A stretch of DNA of 64,000 nt, from assembly GCF_027980145.1 (NCBI RefSeq), contig NZ_JAMZNK010000001.1:1-64000 (forward strand), given 5' to 3'. The stretch comes from Flavobacterium azizsancarii. Lineage in GTDB: Bacteria > Bacteroidota > Bacteroidia > Flavobacteriales > Flavobacteriaceae. Numbering within the stretch: position 1 is the stretch's first letter; each line of letters starts with the position of its first letter. Position numbers and translations under genes: made by a program. The notes beneath the pieces were generated by a model. The model was not told where the DNA came from. It saw only the letters and a program-made list of their open reading frames with translations, and searched no databases. Positions 17,284-24,371 of this stretch are shown here, in pieces.

Positions 17284-18161
17284 GCCCCAAAGCTTATCAA
17301 GGGTATTTTGGGGCGTTACATAACCGGTTAAATTTTCTTTATGATTGCAATTGTGAAGACTGTAAGACTGAAAAACAGACCGTAACTCTCGCACAGAAAG
17401 ATCAGTTTAAAGGTATTTTAAACACCGTTGAAAAGGCATTTAAAAAGTTACATGAAAAAGGATCTTATAGTGTAAAGGATTTATCAAAAACACCGGAGTA
17501 CAAAAACCTGATAAAACATACTGCAAAGATTTTCGACAGCGCAATCACAGACAATGATGTGCCGGAACAAATGAGTAATAGTCTTAAAAAAGATACTTTC
17601 ATTTTTTCACAACTGAAAACCAATGCGCAACTTTTCGAAGCTTCACAGCTTTTATTGACCGAGGACAATACAATAAAATCTTTTAGCCAGTTTTCTAAGG
17701 ACATTCAGGGAATTAAGGAAAATTACAATCAGAATTATTTAGAAGCAGAATATCAATTTGCAGTTTCCTCGGCGCAGTCCGCTGCAAATTGGGCGAATAT
17801 CTCAGAAGACTATGACTTACAATACCGTACCGCAAACGACAGCAAAGTAAGGGATTCACATGCGAGACTTCATGATATTACTTTACCCTCTGATGATCCT
17901 TTTTGGATTTCATACTATCCTCCGAATGGCTGGCGTTGTCGCTGTACAGCTGTACAGGTTAGAAAAGGAAAGTATAAAGCAAGCGATAGTAAAAAAGCCA
18001 GCACACAAGGCGATAAAGCGACAAGCAAAATTGATAAGGATGGAAAAAATAAGCTCGCAATTTTCAGATTTAATCCTGGCATGACAAAAAAAGTATTTCC
18101 GCCAGAGCATCCGTATAATAAAGTCAAGGGAGCAAAGGAAATTAAAAGCATGAAGAAATGA
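17268..18161 (+). CDS. MuF-type minor head protein, apparently expressed as a -1 frameshift fusion to the portal
   Basis: The frame holds a MuF domain: an EAEYQFAVSSAQSAANW helix, DSHARLHDITLPSDDPFW, and NGWRCRCTAVQV near the C-terminus. It is open from the TGA at 17265 to 18161, but has no ATG, GTG or TTG before the GTG at 17559, although MuF-like helical sequence and a C-x-C-x2-C cluster (DCNCEDCK) lie upstream of that. The start of the frame coincides with T TTT TTC in the portal gene, then a 6-base spacer and an 8-bp hairpin. The fusion would be about 714 residues. The alternative is translation from the GTG at 17559 (200 residues), or a sequence error in the T run. Confidence 0.75.
   Translation, partial: KFFRLSPKAYQGYFGALHNRLNFLYDCNCEDCKTEKQTVTLAQKDQFKGILNTVEKAFKKLHEKGSYSVKDLSKTPEYKNLIKHTAKIFDSAITDNDVPEQMSNSLKKDTFIFSQLKTNAQLFEASQLLLTEDNTIKSFSQFSKDIQGIKENYNQNYLEAEYQFAVSSAQSAANWANISEDYDLQYRTANDSKVRDSHARLHDITLPSDDPFWISYYPPNGWRCRCTAVQVRKGKYKASDSKKASTQGDKATSKIDKDGKNKLAIFRFNPGMTKKVFPPEHPYNKVKGAKEIKSMKK
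17271..17314 (+). promoter_or_regulatory. Predicted -1 ribosomal frameshift signal
   Basis: The heptamer T TTT TTC (17271-17277) is in phase with the portal frame, so both Phe tRNAs can re-pair after slipping back one base. Six bases later (GTTTAA, which includes the portal stop) a stem begins: GCCCCAAA (17284-17291) pairs perfectly with TTTGGGGC (17307-17314) around a 15-base loop. Slippery site, 5-9 base spacer and stem is the standard layout of -1 programmed frameshifting. Confidence 0.72.
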
Positions 18162-18706
18162 CAATCAAGGAACTGGAAAACAAAATTACAAAAGATGTTG
18201 CCGTAGAGCTTGCAGAAGAGTTTGATCGGAATTTTGAACGCAAAGCATTTTTTAACGAAAAGTGGCCTACTACTAAAATAAATAATAGTAAAGGTTCATT
18301 ATTGAATAGAACGGGTAATTTGCGTCGATCTATTAAATACTCTATCCGTGATGGCCTTATCATGTTTAGCAGTTCTTTACCCTATGCTTCAATACACAAC
18401 CAAGGAGGCGAAATCACTGTAACTGCAAAAATGAAGTCTTATTTTTGGGCAATGTATTACAAAGCAATGGGGGGAATCACTACAAAGAACGATGGCTCTG
18501 AAAGTAAAAGCAAGAAAAATGTAAATCTTAATGCTGAAGCTGAAAAATGGAAAGGACTTGCTCTGATGAAAATAGGGCAAAAAATTAAGGTTGAAAAACG
18601 TCAAATTATTGGAGGTCATCCAGAAGTAACTAAAATCGTTAAGGGCGTTGTTGAATCCAATGTTCAACAATTTAGTGAAGAATTAATGAAACAATTTAAA
18701 CGATGA
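18158..18706 (+). CDS. Virion morphogenesis protein (Mu gpG/gp31-like)
   Basis: A 182-residue protein that overlaps the MuF stop by 4 bases. It carries the family pattern: FERKAFFNEKWPTTK, then LLNRTGNLRRSIKYSIRDG near residue 46, and LPYASIHNQGGEI near residue 72. In Mu and P2 relatives this family acts in head completion or tail joining. The region from about 85 to 130 is basic and probably an insertion compared with the short forms of the family. Confidence 0.75.
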   Translation: MTIKELENKITKDVAVELAEEFDRNFERKAFFNEKWPTTKINNSKGSLLNRTGNLRRSIKYSIRDGLIMFSSSLPYASIHNQGGEITVTAKMKSYFWAMYYKAMGGITTKNDGSESKSKKNVNLNAEAEKWKGLALMKIGQKIKVEKRQIIGGHPEVTKIVKGVVESNVQQFSEELMKQFKR

Positions 18707-19155
18707 AAGAATTTTTAGAGAATACACAAGTAAAGATTAGTGAAGTACCAGGAATAGCATACATCGATAAAGATTGGGGACAATTGGATGATTACTCACC
18801 AAACCCACCGGTAAAGTGGCCATGCTGTTTGATTGATATTACTAATATAGATTTTAGTGACATTGGAATTGATAGAAAAGCAACGCCACACAACAGGCAA
18901 GAAGGAACTGGAAATATTACAATAACAATCGCTAATTTAAAGATAACCAATACTAGCTTTAAAGCTCCACAAGCACAAAAAGACGATGCCCGGGCAATAC
19001 TTGATTTGATAGAATTAACACATGCTAAAATACAGGGATTTGCACCGGTAATAGGTTCTGGAAGATTAATGAGAAAGTCTTTTAAGAGAGTAAAACGCGA
19101 TGATGGAATACAACAATATCAAGTCGTTTATACCATAGGAATGCACAATATTTAA
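18703..19155 (+). CDS. Tail terminator / head-tail joining protein (Mu gp37-like)
   Basis: A 150-residue protein that ends the rightward head module and overlaps the gpG-like stop by 4 bases. The sequence (PCCLIDITNIDFSDIGIDRK, then GNITITIANLKITNTSFKAP) has the alternating strand pattern of gpU/gp37-type tail-completion proteins, with a helix DDARAILDLIELTHAKI between. The name rests on gene order and fold-like pattern. It converges on the next leftward gene. Confidence 0.55.
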   Translation: MKEFLENTQVKISEVPGIAYIDKDWGQLDDYSPNPPVKWPCCLIDITNIDFSDIGIDRKATPHNRQEGTGNITITIANLKITNTSFKAPQAQKDDARAILDLIELTHAKIQGFAPVIGSGRLMRKSFKRVKRDDGIQQYQVVYTIGMHNI

Positions 19156-19397
19156 AATGACATTCTTAATTGCTGATCTTTTATTTGTTCAAGTTCGGCA
19201 ATTTCTTTGTTAACTGGGGTGCAAAGAATCGTATGAAAGGTAGTGCGGGAGATAGGATAAACCGGTAAAATGTATTTTCTTAGAATTACAGTATCAGGAA
19301 TATCTTCCGTCTTATGACTTTTATACAACTCCATAATAAGCTTGTAGCGTTTAAGCGTATTATATCTAATTCCGAAAGATTGGTTAGTTCTAGTCAT
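19152..19397 (-). CDS. Small putative DNA-binding protein of the prophage
   Basis: An 81-residue protein from the ATG at 19397; an in-frame start at 19439 is upstream of a promoter match and so unlikely. It contains YNTLKRYKLIMELYKSHK and a C-terminal helix-turn-helix-like segment (VYPISRTTFHTILCTPVNKE), similar to small regulators of Bacteroidota phages. It has its own promoter with a dyad at the -33 and -7 edges, so it may regulate itself. A late-gene activator (Mor/C role) is possible. It converges on the head operon with overlapping stops. Confidence 0.55.
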   Translation of the reverse strand: MTRTNQSFGIRYNTLKRYKLIMELYKSHKTEDIPDTVILRKYILPVYPISRTTFHTILCTPVNKEIAELEQIKDQQLRMSF

Positions 19398-19398
19398 A

Positions 19399-19434
19399 TT
19401 GTACAAAAATATGTATATTTTTAATATCGTACAA
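19399..19434 (-). promoter_or_regulatory. Promoter with flanking TTGTAC/GTACAA dyad
   Basis: On the minus strand, TTG (19432-19434), a 20-base spacer, and TATTTTTG (19404-19411) match the Bacteroidota sigma consensus TTG-N19/20-TAnnTTTG. The ATG follows only 6 bases after the -7 box, so the transcript would be nearly leaderless. The inverted pair TTGTAC (19399-19404) and GTACAA (19429-19434) brackets the promoter and could be an autoregulatory operator. Confidence 0.6.
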
Positions 19435-19450
19435 CTCAACTTTTAAGCAT

Positions 19451-19484
19451 AAAAAAAAGCCTCCAGATCGGAGGCTTTTTTTAT
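19451..19484. terminator. Bidirectional-type terminator hairpin
   Basis: A 7-bp stem AGCCTCC (19458-19464) and GGAGGCT (19470-19476) with loop AGATC is flanked by an A run on the left and a T run on the right. It ends the transcript of the exported-domain gene on its right, whose stop codon falls within the hairpin's tail, and separates it from the small regulator. Confidence 0.75.
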
Positions 19485-20179
19485 GAGTAATTGTGAATAT
19501 ACCAGCTGTTTTCTAGGTATGTTTTTTTGTCAAATCGATAATCAAGTTGAGGCTTTTTAGTTTTGAGTTTCCGACTGTCATAATCTTCAATTGTTTTCTC
19601 TAAATCAATACCAGGCTTAAAAATCCTTTCCCATACAGGGAAAATATCTAAATATTTTCCAGCAACCTCACTAAAGCGCAAGGCTCTAACACCTTTCTTT
19701 TCAAGTTCTTTATTTTCACCAGCATTATATACATAAAACTTCACCTTGATACATTCGTCACACATCACAAAAGGTTTAACCTTTTTTTCTTTATTAGGAG
19801 TGTCAACAGGAATATAAACAACTTCATGATAATTTTCAGGATTGTTGGTAGTTTCGTCAATTCTCAGAAATTCAAATTTTGTTTTACTGTCTGAGACCAC
19901 TATATCCGCAAAGATTCTCGCTGTTTGATTATTCAATGAATCTAAAGATTTGATGTATTTTAAATCCTGAGCCTGGACAAACATAGAAAACAATAAAAAC
20001 AAAACAATTGAAAAGCGGTTTTTAACTTGTCGCTTTTGTTCAATACGTTTACGATATACTTGTTCAGTTTGCACAAGTTCATTAAACGCTTTGACAGTAG
20101 TTTCCATTGCTAGTGCTAATTTTTTCAAGCCAAGAGATAGTTCTTCCGCCGTAGGGCCGGTTAATATAATTTTCTGCAT
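19481..20179 (-). CDS. Membrane-anchored protein with external domain, unknown function
   Basis: A 232-residue protein from the ATG at 20179; the longer frame to 20257 lies over another small gene. Residues 1-55 are a charged helical cytoplasmic segment, about 56-72 are a hydrophobic anchor ending in VQAQD like a signal-peptide junction, and the remainder should be periplasmic. The external part has an MCDEC pair and a KPGIDLEKTIEDYD segment. No family recognised. It is the last gene of the early direction, next to a small membrane protein, a typical place for accessory (moron) genes. Confidence 0.6.
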   Translation of the reverse strand: MQKIILTGPTAEELSLGLKKLALAMETTVKAFNELVQTEQVYRKRIEQKRQVKNRFSIVLFLLFSMFVQAQDLKYIKSLDSLNNQTARIFADIVVSDSKTKFEFLRIDETTNNPENYHEVVYIPVDTPNKEKKVKPFVMCDECIKVKFYVYNAGENKELEKKGVRALRFSEVAGKYLDIFPVWERIFKPGIDLEKTIEDYDSRKLKTKKPQLDYRFDKKTYLENSWYIHNYS

Positions 20180-20202
20180 AGTTATTATTTTATAATTCAA
20201 AT

Positions 20203-20358
20203 TTATGTAAAAAATATCAGATATAATAAACCTACAGCCACAACTGCAATAATACACAACCCTCTAATTTTTAATTTATACTGTCGATCTATTTCAGCAT
20301 GCACTTTTGCCAACTTTTTAAGATGATAGTCCCTTATTTCTTGATCTCTATCTGACAT
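20203..20358 (-). CDS. 51-residue membrane protein
   Basis: A short frame MSDRDQEIRDYHLKKLAKVH onward: a charged N-terminal helix, then one transmembrane helix (LCIIAVVAVGLLYLIFF) at the very C-terminus. It sits 23 bases upstream of the membrane-anchored gene in the same direction. The split between a charged head and a clean hydrophobic tail supports coding. Function unknown; a tail-anchored partner of the next protein is possible. Confidence 0.55.
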   Translation of the reverse strand: MSDRDQEIRDYHLKKLAKVHAEIDRQYKLKIRGLCIIAVVAVGLLYLIFFT

Positions 20359-20409
20359 ATTTTCAAAGGTATTATGTTGGTTAGTATAAATTTTACGGAA
20401 ATCCTTACT

Positions 20410-20934
20410 TTAGTATTTTAAATCTGTCCAGTGAATTATTTTTCCAGAAAATGACTTATCATCTGAAGCCTGAATTATTGGGTAGAAATAATCGAAAAAA
20501 TCTTCCCATGAATCAAAGCCATCATTTAAAGCGAGCTCCAATCTCTCATTGTAGCCAAACAACTCTTTACCATTAACTGATATTTGTATAATGTCGCTAT
20601 GGTAGTAAGTCATAAATATGGACTGAGTTCTGACCACTGGCAGAACCGGAGCAAAACGCTTCATATCTTTTTTCCGGCAATTAATAAAAAAATCAATATT
20701 TTTTCCTTTTTCCCAACGATCTTTTTTGTCTTCCCGGATAGTGTGTAATTTTGCTTTAACACCTGGATAGACTTCACTGTCTACTTCATACGGCGTTGTC
20801 AATTCTTCGGGTGTCATTTTCGCTTCCTGTTGTATTCGAAGCTCATCTGAAATATTTTCTTTTAAGCCTTTCCAAATCTTCTCTACAAAATGAGTTGGCT
20901 TTCCGTTTATTTGTGTGCTAAATCCTAGTATCAT
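20410..20934 (-). CDS. ASCH/PUA-like domain protein
   Basis: A 174-residue protein from the ATG at 20934, which avoids overlapping the upstream gene. It has the pattern of ASCH-fold proteins: KLHTIREDKKDRWEKG in the middle (compare G-x-K-x2-T-x-R), FINCRKK, a strand FAPVLPVVRTQSIFM, and a C-terminal DGFDSWEDFFDYFY, resembling the D-G-F-x-S-x2-E-F ending of that fold. ASCH proteins bind RNA or modified nucleotides. Phage-coded copies are common but their task is mostly unknown. Confidence 0.5.
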   Translation of the reverse strand: MILGFSTQINGKPTHFVEKIWKGLKENISDELRIQQEAKMTPEELTTPYEVDSEVYPGVKAKLHTIREDKKDRWEKGKNIDFFINCRKKDMKRFAPVLPVVRTQSIFMTYYHSDIIQISVNGKELFGYNERLELALNDGFDSWEDFFDYFYPIIQASDDKSFSGKIIHWTDLKY

Positions 20935-20956
20935 AAATTTTAAGTTTTTGTTAGTA

Positions 20957-21361
20957 TTAATAGCGCCATCTAGGGCTTGGAAAACCTCTTGGCTGATCAT
21001 AACTGGTATTATGTTTTCCAAAGCCTTCTAACATACTGTGAACTTGCTCAACAGTTGCATTATCGAAAGTATAAGACTTAACAATTTCCTCTTTACCTCG
21101 GTGTAAAATCAAAACTATAGAAGGTGCGTGTCTTGGATTATTTATATCTGCTGCTACGTAGAATTGAGAGTTTATAAGTTTAATATGTCTCAGTATTAAT
21201 TTATTGTCTAAATTAAGTTCCTCTAGCCATCGTGAATGAGTACGGATTTTATCTACTATCGAATTGTTTTTGTTTTTTAATTGTTGAACTTCATCTTCCA
21301 GTTTTGTAATTCCTAACACCCCTTTAATGAACAGTTTTATTCTTTCTGTAATTTTTTTCAT
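20957..21361 (-). CDS. Phage early-operon protein, unknown function
   Basis: A 134-residue protein with a coiled-coil-like N-terminus (ITKLEDEVQQLKNKNNSI) and a beta-rich middle containing HAPSIVLILHRGKEEIV. The C-terminus is rich in R, P and W (DQPRGFPSPRWRY). It is in line with the rest of the leftward early operon. No known motif. Confidence 0.55.
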   Translation of the reverse strand: MKKITERIKLFIKGVLGITKLEDEVQQLKNKNNSIVDKIRTHSRWLEELNLDNKLILRHIKLINSQFYVAADINNPRHAPSIVLILHRGKEEIVKSYTFDNATVEQVHSMLEGFGKHNTSYDQPRGFPSPRWRY

Positions 21362-21397
21362 ATTTCTTATTGATACGGTTTAACAAAACTTCTATGT

Positions 21398-21769
21398 TTA
21401 AAACAAGTTTAGCTGTGGTTCCTCTTTTAATGGTTTAAAATGTATCATTGGATTGATCATTACAAATTTTTGAGACCCGGACTTTAGTAACCTCGCATTG
21501 TAGCCTCTTTCTCTTTTTCCTTCCAATACCAGAGAATAGTGTTTATTAGAATATTCCGGTTTTACACTGCCTTCGTATTTGTCTAGTGGAATTATTTCAT
21601 GGCAGGAAACTGTGATAAGACCTTTTGCTAAACTTGACACTGAACCAACGCATACATAGCTTTTATTTTTATACTTAAAAACATCAGGTACTAGGTTCGC
21701 ATTGATTTTATCAAAGTCAGCCATGTTACTTACCGTTTCTAATCGCTGTTTTGTGATGTAAAATTCCAT
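21398..21769 (-). CDS. Phage early-operon protein, unknown function
   Basis: A 123-residue basic protein (FKYKNKSYVCVGSVSSLAKG, then KHYSLVLEGKRERGYNARLL). It is probably a small beta-rich fold, perhaps nucleic-acid binding, but nothing diagnostic is visible. It ends with PQLNLF, close to the short C-terminal motif QxxLxLF by which proteins bind the sliding clamp; this is only a suggestion. Confidence 0.55.
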   Translation of the reverse strand: MEFYITKQRLETVSNMADFDKINANLVPDVFKYKNKSYVCVGSVSSLAKGLITVSCHEIIPLDKYEGSVKPEYSNKHYSLVLEGKRERGYNARLLKSGSQKFVMINPMIHFKPLKEEPQLNLF

Positions 21770-21774
21770 AGGTT

Positions 21775-22203
21775 TTAATATTCGTCGTTATATCTCTTTT
21801 GATTAAGCCAGCTAACTAAATGCGCTTTTGCCTGGCCTGTTTTTGCTAAAAATTCATCGTACTTAGAAATTTGATTGAAACACTTAATTGTATCAACAAA
21901 ATCAAGCTTTTTCCAAGCTATCTCTGCTTTCTCTTTTTTCACTTTTAGATTGTATTTAATCCAAAAAGCATCGAAGGAGTAATCTTCTAAAATCAATTCA
22001 ATTGTTACTACCTTTTTATATTGTGTCCAGTCTTCAATCTCATGTTTGGTACCAGGGAATTGTCTATTTTCGAAAAGCTTTAAAACCCTTTTTCCTTTAA
22101 GATTATAGAAACTATGAATAACACCATCATTTTCTCTATATTGAAAGACCCATTCGTCGGCGGTTTCTCTAAAGGTTACTTTGTATGTAATTAGCTCGCT
22201 CAT
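21775..22203 (-). CDS. Phage early-operon protein, unknown function
   Basis: A 142-residue protein. The N-terminal half is beta-rich (TYKVTFRETADEWVFQYREN, then GVIHSFYNLKGKRVLKLF), the C-terminal half helical (KAEIAWKKLDFVDTIKCF). It overlaps the upstream P-loop-like gene by 4 bases, so the two are probably translated together. No family recognised. Confidence 0.55.
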   Translation of the reverse strand: MSELITYKVTFRETADEWVFQYRENDGVIHSFYNLKGKRVLKLFENRQFPGTKHEIEDWTQYKKVVTIELILEDYSFDAFWIKYNLKVKKEKAEIAWKKLDFVDTIKCFNQISKYDEFLAKTGQAKAHLVSWLNQKRYNDEY

Positions 22204-22742
22204 TTTAAAAGGTATTTTATTGGTTTAGTATGAACAAACGTATTTGATATGTGTTTTGCCTGTTGCTGTAATCGCTTTTCAGCATCAAAAATGCTTTCTG
22301 CTTTTAGAGTTGGTCTCTTTATGTCTTTTTTTTGTCTCATGACTTCTTTTGTTAGTTTATCTACCACTTTAAAATGAAATTCAAAATATTGTCTACCAGT
22401 TACCATTTGAATTCTAGGAGCTTTTATATATCGCTTTTTAACACCGAGCTTTATTACTTGGTTTTCTTTTTTAAGCGCTGTGGTTAGTGGGAAACTTGGT
22501 TTTGCATAATTCGGAAAATAATACTCAATCCATTTACTATAGTTTTTACCAAAATCGTCAAGTTCTGGCTGTTTAAGAGTTGGTTCGTCAATATCATCGA
22601 CGATTATTATATTTTCACGTTGTGATAGATTTCTAATCATGTGATTTTTTCCGCATTGTCTACCTGTCCAAATAATTATAGTTTTTTTTGAATCACTTTG
22701 ATCTTTTCCTGACGGGTCTGCTGTAATTATAATTTCACTCAT
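22200..22742 (-). CDS. P-loop-like protein with altered Walker A
   Basis: A 180-residue protein with IIIWTGRQCGKNHMIRNL near residue 30, followed by ENIIIVDDIDEP, which resemble Walker A and Walker B. The Walker A has Asn where Ser or Thr should bind the magnesium ion (GRQCGKN), and the B-like strand comes only about 15 residues later, closer than in any normal P-loop NTPase. The remainder is basic and helical. It may be a degenerate or nucleotide-sensing form, or the likeness may be chance. Confidence 0.5.
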   Translation of the reverse strand: MSEIIITADPSGKDQSDSKKTIIIWTGRQCGKNHMIRNLSQRENIIIVDDIDEPTLKQPELDDFGKNYSKWIEYYFPNYAKPSFPLTTALKKENQVIKLGVKKRYIKAPRIQMVTGRQYFEFHFKVVDKLTKEVMRQKKDIKRPTLKAESIFDAEKRLQQQAKHISNTFVHTKPIKYLLK

Positions 22743-23074
22743 TACGCTAATTTTTGGTTTAGATCGTCAATTGTTTTTTGAATTTGCTGCCTGATGTAGG
22801 GTTCTTGAACATCTTTTATCTGTTGAATCAATAATAATTCTAACACATCGGCTTCGTGAAATTTTAAAGACACTTTTATTTTCTTTTCAGCGTCGAAATG
22901 ATTCCTTTTTCCTTTTGCCAACAAAGCTTTTCCGTCGAGTTTAGCAGCCACATCCAACGCAATTGATAAAACTGATTTATTTCTGCGTGTAAAGGCATTT
23001 GTGTTATAAACTGCCTCAATAGTTGCTGCTATTATTATGGCGTTTTCAGGTGTTAATCTTAAATCTATTTTCAT
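22742..23074 (-). CDS. Phage early-operon helical protein, unknown function
   Basis: A 110-residue, mainly helical and basic protein (ENAIIIAATIEAVYNTNAFT, then KIKVSLKFHEADVLELLLIQ). Its stop and the next gene's start share one base. No motif known. Coding is supported by tight packing on both sides. Confidence 0.55.
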   Translation of the reverse strand: MKIDLRLTPENAIIIAATIEAVYNTNAFTRRNKSVLSIALDVAAKLDGKALLAKGKRNHFDAEKKIKVSLKFHEADVLELLLIQQIKDVQEPYIRQQIQKTIDDLNQKLA

Positions 23075-23430
23075 GTTAACTTTTCTCCTAATCGGTTTAA
23101 ATAATCTAATTTTTCGATACAGTATTGATATGTATCAATATCATAAACACCTTTCTTTACCTTAAAAAAGTATTGATTCCTGGTTTCATCTAAGAATATG
23201 TCAACTCCTAAATGATTACCAACAGGCTTACGTAATTTCCATTCAGTTTCAAACCATGCTGCATAAACATTGGTCTTTTCTAAGGTTCGATCTCGTATTA
23301 ATTTTTCAACTAACACTTTTCCACATTTTGTTTTGTGAAAGTCAGTTAAATAACAAATATGACCATTGCTTAATATATTTTGTCTTTTAAGCTTTTTTAG
23401 AAGAGCTTCTTTACTTGTAATTGTTTTCAT
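23071..23430 (-). CDS. Phage early-operon protein, unknown function
   Basis: A 119-residue protein with HICYLTDFHKTKCGKVLVEK in the N-terminal third and FLDETRNQYFFKVKKGVYDI later. Two Cys and two His residues cluster early but not in a clear zinc-site spacing. It begins directly after the stop of the 47-residue Cys-rich gene and overlaps the next by 4 bases. Confidence 0.55.
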   Translation of the reverse strand: MKTITSKEALLKKLKRQNILSNGHICYLTDFHKTKCGKVLVEKLIRDRTLEKTNVYAAWFETEWKLRKPVGNHLGVDIFLDETRNQYFFKVKKGVYDIDTYQYCIEKLDYLNRLGEKLT

Positions 23431-23574
23431 CTAACATTCTGTTTTAGGTTCTGATAATTCTGCATTACATGCAGTGCAAATGAGTACTGTTGTTTCACAC
23501 CCACAAGCAGCATATATTACTCTTATTTTGGCTATGTCGTGTGGACATACTACTGTGATGCTGTAGCTTTCCAT
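23431..23574 (-). CDS. 47-residue Cys-rich mini-protein
   Basis: The frame from ATG 23574 to TAG 23431 fills the gap between two phage genes exactly (1 base before, 0 after). It reads VCPHDIAKIRVIYAACGCET then VLICTACNAELSEP, with six Cys and one His, including C-x-C and C-x2-C pairs. It looks like a small zinc-binding knuckle. Function unknown; it may bind nucleic acid or a host protein. Confidence 0.55.
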   Translation of the reverse strand: MESYSITVVCPHDIAKIRVIYAACGCETTVLICTACNAELSEPKTEC

Positions 23575-23575
23575 T

Positions 23576-23794
23576 TTAGTGTCTGAGGCCACAATTTGAA
23601 CAGTGTAGGCGACCGTTTTTTTCTTTTACTGGCATTTCAATTTCACATTCGAAACAATAAGCATTAAATAGCCTGTCGTCATTATCATCTTCAGATTCGA
23701 TTTTACAAACAAGATAAATCCCAGTTAAAAAACCAGCCACTAAAGCAATAAAGAAGGCTGAGAACAGGGCAATAAATATTAAAAAGTAAGTCAT
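23576..23794 (-). CDS. Small membrane protein with C-terminal zinc ribbon
   Basis: A 72-residue protein. Residues about 3-30 form one hydrophobic helix (FLIFIALFSAFFIALVAGF), an acidic linker follows, then CFECEIEMPVKEKNGRLHC SNCG: two C-x2-C pairs 14 residues apart, the rubredoxin-like zinc-knuckle layout. Anchoring a zinc ribbon to the membrane inside a phage early operon is unusual. It lies next to another Cys-rich mini-protein. Confidence 0.6.
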   Translation of the reverse strand: MTYFLIFIALFSAFFIALVAGFLTGIYLVCKIESEDDNDDRLFNAYCFECEIEMPVKEKNGRLHCSNCGLRH

Positions 23795-23819
23795 AATTAT
23801 TTTTATATTTTAGTTAGTA

Positions 23820-24173
23820 TTAAATTGAGTGTTTCCAAATAACCACTCCATCAAGTGCTTTAATTATTTTTGATAATTCTTTTGAAGTCATTTGCTTTAA
23901 TGGCTTTTTAACTGGTGATTTATCACTTTTTAAAAACCGATTAAACCATCCTAACATATCAGCTACCTCACCATGCCTATTATTTTTCACAACTATATTT
24001 GCTTGTCTCAGGTCTGATTGTATTCTTCTATGTTTTGAGTTTTTCATATCAAATAATCCCCAATTAACTTCCTTTGTGCCGTTGACAATGTTTTGAAGTT
24101 GCTTTTTTGGATCATTATAATTATCTATTGCGGAACCAGTTCCTGTGTAGACTTGCGGTTTAGTTGCTGTCAT
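23820..24173 (-). CDS. Phage early-operon protein, unknown function
   Basis: A 117-residue protein with GLFDMKNSKHRRIQSDLRQA and LGWFNRFLKSDKSPVKKPLK, ending in a helix KELSKIIKALDGVV. The basic middle and the final helix suggest nucleic-acid or protein binding. Mu-like phages carry the GemA regulator in this part of the genome, but I cannot support that identity from the sequence. Confidence 0.5.
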   Translation of the reverse strand: MTATKPQVYTGTGSAIDNYNDPKKQLQNIVNGTKEVNWGLFDMKNSKHRRIQSDLRQANIVVKNNRHGEVADMLGWFNRFLKSDKSPVKKPLKQMTSKELSKIIKALDGVVIWKHSI

Positions 24174-24364
24174 AGTTCATCTACTTTTTTAGTTGCATCG
24201 CATCCTTTATCAAATCCTGCTCTGTAAGCATCGTCGTGTATTTTTTGTAAATATTCCTGACCCTCTATTAACTTTTTAATGGTCGATGATAAAGGACTAT
24301 TTTCAGGAACTTTAATAGTATTCATTAATTCGTCAAATGCTTTTATTTTGTTGAAATTTTTCAT
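24170..24364 (-). CDS. Small phage protein, unknown function
   Basis: A 64-residue protein, mainly helical (NKIKAFDELMNTIKVPENSP, then LIEGQEYLQKIHDDAYRAGF). It ends by overlapping the next start by 4 bases. No motif; position in an unbroken gene series is the evidence. Confidence 0.5.
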   Translation of the reverse strand: MKNFNKIKAFDELMNTIKVPENSPLSSTIKKLIEGQEYLQKIHDDAYRAGFDKGCDATKKVDEL

Positions 24365-24371
24365 GTTTTTT

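Noticed and set aside
17559..18161. MuF gene starting at the GTG at 17559
   Set aside because: It would discard about 95 codons of MuF-like sequence in an open frame and leave the slippery site and hairpin unexplained; kept only as an alternative.
20180..20257. N-terminal extension of the membrane-anchored gene to 20257
   Set aside because: The extra residues lie over the 51-residue gene and look like shadow sequence; the ATG at 20179 gives a natural spacing.
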